Of a stretch of 64,000 bases of DNA, positions 58,031-64,000 are shown piece by piece (the first letter of the stretch is position 1; every line of letters begins with the position of its first letter). Position numbers and translations under genes: made by a program. Source of the DNA: Membranipora membranacea (taxonomy: Eukaryota > Bryozoa > Gymnolaemata > Cheilostomatida > Membraniporidae); assembly GCA_914767715.1 (NCBI GenBank), contig OU612066.1:14637001-14701000 (forward strand), given 5' to 3'. The notes under the pieces are model-generated. The model was not told where the DNA came from. It made no database searches and worked only from the letters and a program-made list of their open reading frames with translations.

Positions 58031-58327
58031 CCTTACTGAGCAACGGAAATCCTCTTACAAAAAGGAAGCTCAAGATAGTTTGGTTTGTGAACTAGGTATA
58101 GCCAGGTATGTCGGGTGGGCCACTCCAAATTAATTTCTGGGATGTTTTAGTCACTCCGCCTAACATTCGACCTTAATAAGAAACTTTGTTTTGGTTTTGA
58201 CACCTCTCACCTCCTGTTCTTTTGGCATTATTGGTTTCCGTTGGTTGGTCAGAATTTCATCATTGTTATTATTATTATCACCGTGCTTGATAATAACAAC
58301 CAATACTAGAGACCCAAACAAAGTTTG

Positions 58328-59225
58328 AGAACATAACCAAGGATACGCATATGCTGGCCGGGTCTCATAGACTGGAACTGACCTCTTTATTGTGGCAGTC
58401 TGTGCTACACTAGATAGAAACCTGGACACCTGTTCAGCGGAGGCAAGTTTTTGCCTGTTCTGGACAAATCTCCGCCGCTACTCATGACACACGCATAAAT
58501 ATATAAGGCTGCTTGAGGTTAACATCAAAACCATAACATCATATTATGAGTCAAAAGTCGCCAGGAAGAACTTAATGGCTAGTACATCATAGCTTCATGG
58601 TTTCTGGCTTGGGTACATTAGCGATAAACTGGTTATCGGTAGAAAATGTTGGAAAAGTTTTATGAGCTATGAGAGTGACCATGACCAGGAAAGTCATTAC
58701 ATTTGTTTAGCAAAATAAGTTAAGATGACTTATGCAAAACTGGAAACTCCCCTTAGCAGATTTTTAATGTGCTTGCTGGTGCAGAATGTATCTGCGACAG
58801 CGGAGATGGGAGGACCGCAGTGCATGCACATCTTGGGGTAACCATTAGCGTGGCTCTGCGACATATACGACTTTTTTATCAACTGGTCACATGACCCATG
58901 AACCATACACTCGGTGCTCAGTCAGTACTACAATTATCGAACCGGAGAAGCTAAACTAGAATTGTACTGCAAATTTCTGTGACTCAACTATGGCACCTTT
59001 GCATGTGCAGACAATGCAAAGCTCCCAATAATCATGATGCTTGCCAGAATGCATCCAAGCCAAGAATTCAGCCGGACAGCCCCAAACTGGAATTGGACAT
59101 GTAATACAACCTGTCTTGGGCGTAGTATTTCACACCCGGACGAGAACTGGATTTTCGCCCTATAATCCGGGCAGCGACTGGGCATTACTTTTCACACTTA
59201 GTCATGATTGGATTTGAGCAGCATC
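58328..59225. repeat. Diverged duplication, unit 2
   Basis: Matches unit 1 in two blocks, with about 370 bp of extra sequence between them. Identity is roughly two-thirds by eye. Stops interrupt the reading frame that is open in unit 1, so a protein-coding origin is doubtful. Two ancient copies of one transposon would look the same as a local duplication. Confidence 0.6.
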
Positions 59226-59291
59226 TCTGCACTGGGTATCTGATTAGTTATTGGTATTGGTACGGTCCCTGTGACGGTTAAACATAATTGA

Positions 59292-59436
59292 GTTATGAAT
59301 AAATTGGGTAGTTGGTAGTTTAAGCGCTCAAACTGTGTCGGGATGGCTGGTAGTCCCATTTCATTATCAACCACTTTCCCTACCTAGAATTATGTTATGA
59401 ATAAATTGGGTAGTTGATAGTTTGGGCGTTTAAACT
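59292..59436. repeat. Pair of 43-bp direct repeats, 102-bp spacing
   Basis: GTTATGAATAAATTGGGTAG and its continuation through AAACT occur at 59292-59334 and 59394-59436 with about five mismatches. Confidence 0.75.
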
Positions 59437-60570
59437 AGGCAGTTGGTTGAAACACATTTATTCAACCCCTGTCCACTGTACACTGACAGCAGGGGCTTGA
59501 TCAATGGGCAGCAAAGAAGCGTTCATTGGCAGCTTTAATTATCCTATATGATTGTGTTCATTTATATTCAAGAGGATCAACTTTATGACTTTTTCACTTT
59601 TTTTAGGTTTTGAGTTGACAAAACACAAGAGTTAATAATTGTTCAAGCTCGCTGAATATCCCATTGTGGATAAAAGAAATGACCATATGATTACCTGACT
59701 ATCAAAAAAAAATTTGTTCATGAAAAGAAAATAAATAAAAATTCAAGTACAAAAGACTATGTTTATACAACATTGGTCATATCAATGTCTCTCTAGCCTC
59801 TTGGTCCAATGTTACGCAAGGTTACTGCTGGAATCGAACGTAGCTTCACATGTCATACAATGCTGACCTAAGAACTTCCAGCTTTGAGCCTATAATCGAC
59901 TGCCTCTCCTTACTTATTGAGATGTAAAACGTTGAGGATGTGAACAGAGAAGAAGTAGTTATCTTCTCCTTGCAAAGCCACTGACACAGACAATCTGGTC
60001 ATGGATGAAGGATGGAAGGATATTGTTTTGCAACATTGTTTTGCAAGCAGCCATTTACCCTTTCCGCGTTTGTTTATATTTTGTTTCACGCTGAGTCACA
60101 TTCCTTTTTCCGCTGTATTTTTCTAGAGCCAGATCTCAGGATGAGAATATCTTCTGTCTAACTATAATGGAGAATGTATCACTCAACATCCGCTTTTCTG
60201 CAATCCCTGATAAGATGCGGTCAGTGGTAACCATATACCAGCAATAACAATAGTGATATTAATTTTATTGCATGATGACATAATCTGACTCGGAAATCTA
60301 AAACAATGCATTGTGGGAATGGTGTTAGCTTTTGAATTCGTTTTATTTGTAACTCTTTTGCTCGCACTTGTGCTCTTCTGCAAATGTGACCTGCGATATG
60401 ACTTTCTGATTTCAACCAACAATTTTAATGATAAAAAATAACGTCCTTAAGCCAATGTATCAATGCCGTTGTCATCATAAACGGATTTAAATTCTCATAT
60501 CTTCTTGATCCACAATCAGTGACTGGTTTTATATGTTATATATTACTTATTTTATTAACAATATAATAAA

Positions 60571-60912
60571 CCAATTCAATTGGCAGAATAACAGATTTCC
60601 AAGGATCAACCGGTATCAAAATTGTACCTGCACATGTGACTTTTCCTTCAATATAAACACACAATAACTAAAAATGCCTTTCAGCCAATTCAATTGGCAG
60701 CAAAAATAAAATTTTCAAGAGTCAACCATGAGGCAAAAAAGCATATTTACACGATCTGAGATTTGCCTTCAAACAAGCATGATAAAAATGTCTTTCGGCC
60801 AATTCAATTGGTATCCAAAAAAATAAACTGTCCAAGAATCAACCATGGATTAAGAAGAAATATATGTACACCCGTATTTACAATAAGAAAAAATATCTTC
60901 TGGCCCAGCCAA
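60571..60912. repeat. 114-bp tandem repeat, three units, 3' of FoxQ2
   Basis: Units start at 60571, 60685 and 60799, exactly 114 bp apart, each with CCAATTCAATTGG. Shared internal landmarks are CAA..(A)TCAACC, a TTTACA/ACACG region and a CTTTC.G end. The internal sequence is well diverged while the opening palindrome is unchanged. A partial fourth start (CCCAGCCAAATCC) follows. Confidence 0.8.
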
Positions 60913-61009
60913 ATCCAAACTGTCTTATTTATCCCCGATAAAAATCATTTCAAAATCAAAAGCGATGAGAAAAGGCTCAGCCAAAAAGTGTAAAAAAAGA
61001 AGCATTTGC

Positions 61010-61015
61010 TTTATT
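61010..61015 (-). other. AATAAA overlapping the FoxQ2 stop codon
   Basis: On the minus strand the last codon and stop read GAA TAA A, so the stop TAA sits inside a poly(A)-signal hexamer. No other close downstream AATAAA was seen before about 60.55 kb. Confidence 0.4.
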
Positions 61016-61808
61016 CGCTTCCAAAAGAAAGATGCTGCTTGCAGGTTTTCTTCGTTGGCTCTAGGCCTAACAGAGACTCAATGTCAAATGGTCTTTTCTT
61101 CACTGCTTTCTTACACAATACTGTGCAGTTTGCAGAAACATAAAGTGGTGATATTCTTTCCTCTGTAGATGAGTGGCTACAGCTGCTGACAGGTGAGACT
61201 AGCTCCTCCTCCTGGTCGCTGCCGCTACTGCTGCTTATAGAATCGACAGCAGCTGAGGTCGAGGTCACACCAAGGGTCATCATCTGGCGATGTCTCTTAA
61301 CCTTCTGCTGGGCTCGTCGGCGTCTGAAATCGCCTTTGACAAAGTCATCGAGATTTGCTGGATGGATAGTCCAGTAATGTCCTTTACCATTTGGGCATCT
61401 GTCTGCTTTGATAAAACAATCATTGAGACTTAGATTGTGTCGGATGCTGTTTTTCCAGCCAGATCCTCTCATTCTGAAATAGACAAAGTTGTCTACGATC
61501 CACTGATAAATGTCACTGAGCACGAGCTGCCGATCTGAGGAGCTTAGGATTGCCATCGCTATGAGGCCGATGTAACTCTGGGTTGGCTTTGGCTCTGTGC
61601 TGGAGGCCTGGTGTTGGCTGTTGTTGTAGAGTTGTTGAAGGTGAAGCATTGCTGTGTTGTGTGCTGATGGCAGTGGCAGACAGGCAGGATGGAAAGTTGC
61701 AGGATAAGACAGCGGTGGACTTATCTGCGGCAGCAGGAAGTGTAGTCTTGTATCAGCGTGCTGTCCAGCAGGTACAGAGCAAAGCATATCAGGTCTCAAT
61801 CCAAACAT
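61011..61808 (-). CDS. foxQ2: Forkhead transcription factor FoxQ2 (265 aa, single coding exon)
   Basis: The forkhead DNA-binding domain covers about residues 74-167 ([17 protein letters not shown] onward). Helix 3 is [20 protein letters not shown] and the wing motif is [10 protein letters not shown]. The [11 protein letters not shown] start and the [16 protein letters not shown] end are diagnostic of FoxQ2. These factors pattern the anterior or apical territory of many invertebrate embryos. A C-terminal FDIESLLG (about 246-253) fits the eh1 Groucho-binding pattern F.I..LL, so repression is expected. A Ser-rich linker lies between. The start is the ATG at 61808; the frame opens five codons further up but only at a TTG. 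Just before the ATG is TTTATAG|A, a plausible acceptor for a 5' non-coding intron. There is no intron within the coding region. Confidence 0.93.
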   Translation of the reverse strand: MFGLRPDMLCSVPAGQHADTRLHFLLPQISPPLSYPATFHPACLPLPSAHNTAMLHLQQLYNNSQHQASSTEPKPTQSYIGLIAMAILSSSDRQLVLSDIYQWIVDNFVYFRMRGSGWKNSIRHNLSLNDCFIKADRCPNGKGHYWTIHPANLDDFVKGDFRRRRAQQKVKRHRQMMTLGVTSTSAAVDSISSSSGSDQEEELVSPVSSCSHSSTEERISPLYVSANCTVLCKKAVKKRPFDIESLLGLEPTKKTCKQHLSFGSE

Positions 61809-62049
61809 TCTATAAATTGACAAAAGATAAAATTATTATGATGTTAAAAGAAAAGCAATAATGTTAGACGATTTTGAACTTGCAAAGCATTGTATTCAGT
61901 CAAGTTCAATACAAGTTTGAGGTTTATTTCTCAATAAAAAGATGGTATGGCAAAAAATATGCTAGACAATGTAAACTTTAAAATCACACAAGGCATAGGA
62001 AAAAATTTACCATGTAAATAAATACGAGTAAATGGAAACTATTATTTAC

Positions 62050-62230
62050 CTGATTTGTTATTTCTCTGAATATTCCAAAATATTACAAGTAAATCAACAG
62101 TCGAGCTGCAGAATTATACTGGGATGACAAGTTGTGATTTTCACCAGGAAAATATCAACATTGATTTCACTAAGCGGAGCGTCGCCCTTATATAGGTGAT
62201 GCTTGGAATCGCCACAACAGCATGATTGGT
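62050..62230 (-). promoter_or_regulatory. Candidate FoxQ2 core promoter and 5' non-coding exon
   Basis: On the minus strand CCAAT (62225-62229) precedes TATATAAG (62187-62194) by about 30 bp, the usual order and spacing. A start site about 30 bp further on would fall near 62160. A donor CAG|GTAAAT ends at 62050, which with the acceptor before 61809 defines a 241-bp 5' intron. A seven-codon upstream frame (ATG 62161 to TGA 62141) may lie in the leader. All of this is inferred from motifs. Confidence 0.45.
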
Positions 62231-64000
62231 CAAGCAAAATGTGTGAGCCTATATGTGTGGGTCTACCATTCAGGCCTGTCAAAATATGGCATGGCAGACA
62301 AAGTGACATGATAATTCGTCTGTATACTGCAATAAGTCCACCCAGTGGGACCCATCAATAGAACCTGCCTCATCTCAATATGGCATGGGATATTATTCTT
62401 TAATAAGATAAGTTATCTATTATGTTATTATCATCATTACCTTGCAAGAGCGTCTCAAATCAGTAAATTATATAAAAACAAAGTGTTGCAATAGTGCTTT
62501 CGTCAACCAGCGTATAAAATAAATAATTGCAAATTATCATCACTTGATAAGGACAAGTGGCCGGTGATTTTAGTTAATTAGTATATTTTTTGTCACAGTC
62601 AAGTGTGAATTTGGCTACAACTTTACAAGTTTTTATCATACTTCATGCTCTGTCTCCAGACCGTGGGGCGACATTTCTTCATATTGACTATCCATGCTGT
62701 CTGTCAGCTCCAATCGATAACATGAGTATGAGAAATGAAATTATCAAAAATACAGTCAAAGTCAGCAATATCAGTAAAGTCAGCAAAAGTAATTTTTTAT
62801 AAAATCCTCACTCTTCTGGTTTGATGCTTAATGTGATCTGATTTTATTTACTGTTGCTTCAGTATAAATCCACAGCAATTTGCCAATGGACACCCAGTTG
62901 TTTTTGTTGTGAAAATATTCATCATTTTAAAGAATGCTTTCCTCCAAAGTTTGAGAACTCATGAACCAATGCATGCCTGTGTTTTTTTATCAATGTTGTT
63001 TCATAAAAACATGAAATCTTACTGTCTTGATACAATGAAGTAAGAAATATTTCTCAAGCAGTGGCCTCATCAAAAAGTTTCTCGATTTAATGACCAAATG
63101 TTTATACAGTACCATACCGAGTAGGTACTTGAAACCTCTAATTCATTAGAATCAAGACAGAATTTGGGCAGACAGTTTACTGAGGTTGCCAGAAAATTTA
63201 AGCTAGACCCGTGCTGCCAAAACACATGTCTGTTTCTCTTTTCCTGGTACAGCTATAGTAGTGGAAAATATAATGATTTTTGTATTTTCCCAGGTTTTCG
63301 TATTCAACCTCGAAATTACAGAGAGAAAATTCAACAATAATGTAATTAAATAGCCGGGACTGTAACTCAATAACATAATACTCGATAGAACCAGCGTGGA
63401 GGGTTCATTTTTCCACTAGCAGATACCAAATTGGATTGAAAGTTGACCAACGGACTTCCACTCCAAGCCTCCAAGCATGACTTTTGTATCAATTATCAAA
63501 CATCAATAATATTGTCACAGCTAGCTTTACCCCAAAGATCCAAGGGGTTCAATAACCATGAGAACGGAAATCACAGTAAATAGCATAGACTAAGAGACAC
63601 GGAAATGCCAATCTACGCTGTCTTTGCCTGTATGTAAAGGGCCTTGATTTGTGGATATGAGGCTATGTGAAAATACCTCCAATCAGACTGGGCCGGGAGA
63701 CAGTGGGACAAGTTAATTGCTGTCTGTTTCATTCACATAAGAACAGCCGTGCAGAGAAGTCTTTACATTTGTTTGCTTGCCCTGTTTTATAAATTATTAT
63801 TGTTATTGTCACAATGAGTGCTATAGGATAATTCGAGATAATTGGCGGATTTGATGTTGATCGCTTTTGAGCACTTGTCATTTTGTTTATTGTTAAACAA
63901 GGACCTCAGTAGCAATTGATCGCCCAGTATCACGTCATTTAAGATTAATTGTGTCAGGTTGGATTTATATCCGGTGGATTATGGTGAAGGTGTTACAATG
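62231..64000. other. Upstream flank of FoxQ2, no supported gene
   Basis: AT-rich sequence without a domain-bearing open frame on either strand. It probably contains FoxQ2 regulatory DNA, but no specific site can be supported. Confidence 0.45.

Larger units (their letters stand above)
55992..61010. other. Intergenic between GPCR and FoxQ2, repeat-rich
   Basis: No supported gene. The right half holds a diverged duplication (57.5-59.2 kb), a 102-bp-spaced direct repeat and a 114-bp tandem repeat, each listed. The GPCR promoter should lie at the left end. Confidence 0.5.

Noticed and set aside
59800-59910. tRNA-like B-box (GTTCGATTCC) on the minus strand
   Set aside because: The T-arm stem does not pair and no A-box, anticodon arm or acceptor stem could be folded.
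61809-61823. Five extra N-terminal FoxQ2 codons
   Set aside because: The open frame extends to a TTG, not an ATG, and the stretch looks like the end of a 5' intron (TTTATAG).

Overview
The window is invertebrate animal nuclear DNA. Every multi-exon gene has GT-AG introns, the sequence is AT-rich, intergenic gaps run to several kilobases, and introns are loaded with short transposon relics. The gene content fits a bilaterian or cnidarian-grade animal. A FoxQ2 forkhead gene next to an orphan rhodopsin-class GPCR makes a lophotrochozoan-like invertebrate my best guess, but the sequence does not prove the phylum. No rRNA, convincing tRNA or CRISPR array was seen.

Layout, left to right. Positions 1-4358 hold no gene I can support. 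A broken reverse-transcriptase fragment lies at 4359-4625. A two-exon gene for an 83-residue single-pass membrane protein (+) is at 5525-6052 and converges on a complete ten-exon SLC20/PiT sodium-phosphate cotransporter (-) at 6682-13181. The intergenic stretch 13182-17749 carries MITE-like elements and a second reverse-transcriptase fragment. A complete 14-exon RPN2 (ribophorin II, oligosaccharyltransferase subunit) (+) spans 17750-24459. A complete oxysterol-binding-protein-related protein of the ORP3/6/7 group (+, 21 coding exons, one of only 12 nt) spans 28653-49152. It converges on a two-exon class A GPCR (-) at 52231-55991. A single-coding-exon FoxQ2 transcription factor (-) lies at 61011-61808, with a TATA/CCAAT promoter candidate behind it. 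All reconstructed coding sequences stay in frame across every junction (513, 622, 959, 443, 265 and 83 residues).

The genes share no pathway. SLC20 imports phosphate, RPN2 works in ER N-glycosylation, the ORP moves lipid at membrane contacts, the GPCR senses an unknown ligand and FoxQ2 regulates transcription.

The most unusual signal is a family of very short perfect or near-perfect palindromes, mostly 15-35 bp, that begin CAGGGAG or CAAGGAG and end with the complement. At five sites an exact 7-bp direct repeat flanks the palindrome, and at four more the flanking 7-mers differ by one base. They look like insertions with target-site duplications, yet the insert is little more than two terminal repeats back to back. 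They sit in introns and intergenic DNA from 3.6 kb to 54.5 kb. Other mobile DNA includes three copies of a foldback MITE inside SLC20 introns, an 80-bp foldback with 9-bp target duplications in the ORP gene, and a 106-bp MITE with 9-bp duplications in the GPCR intron.
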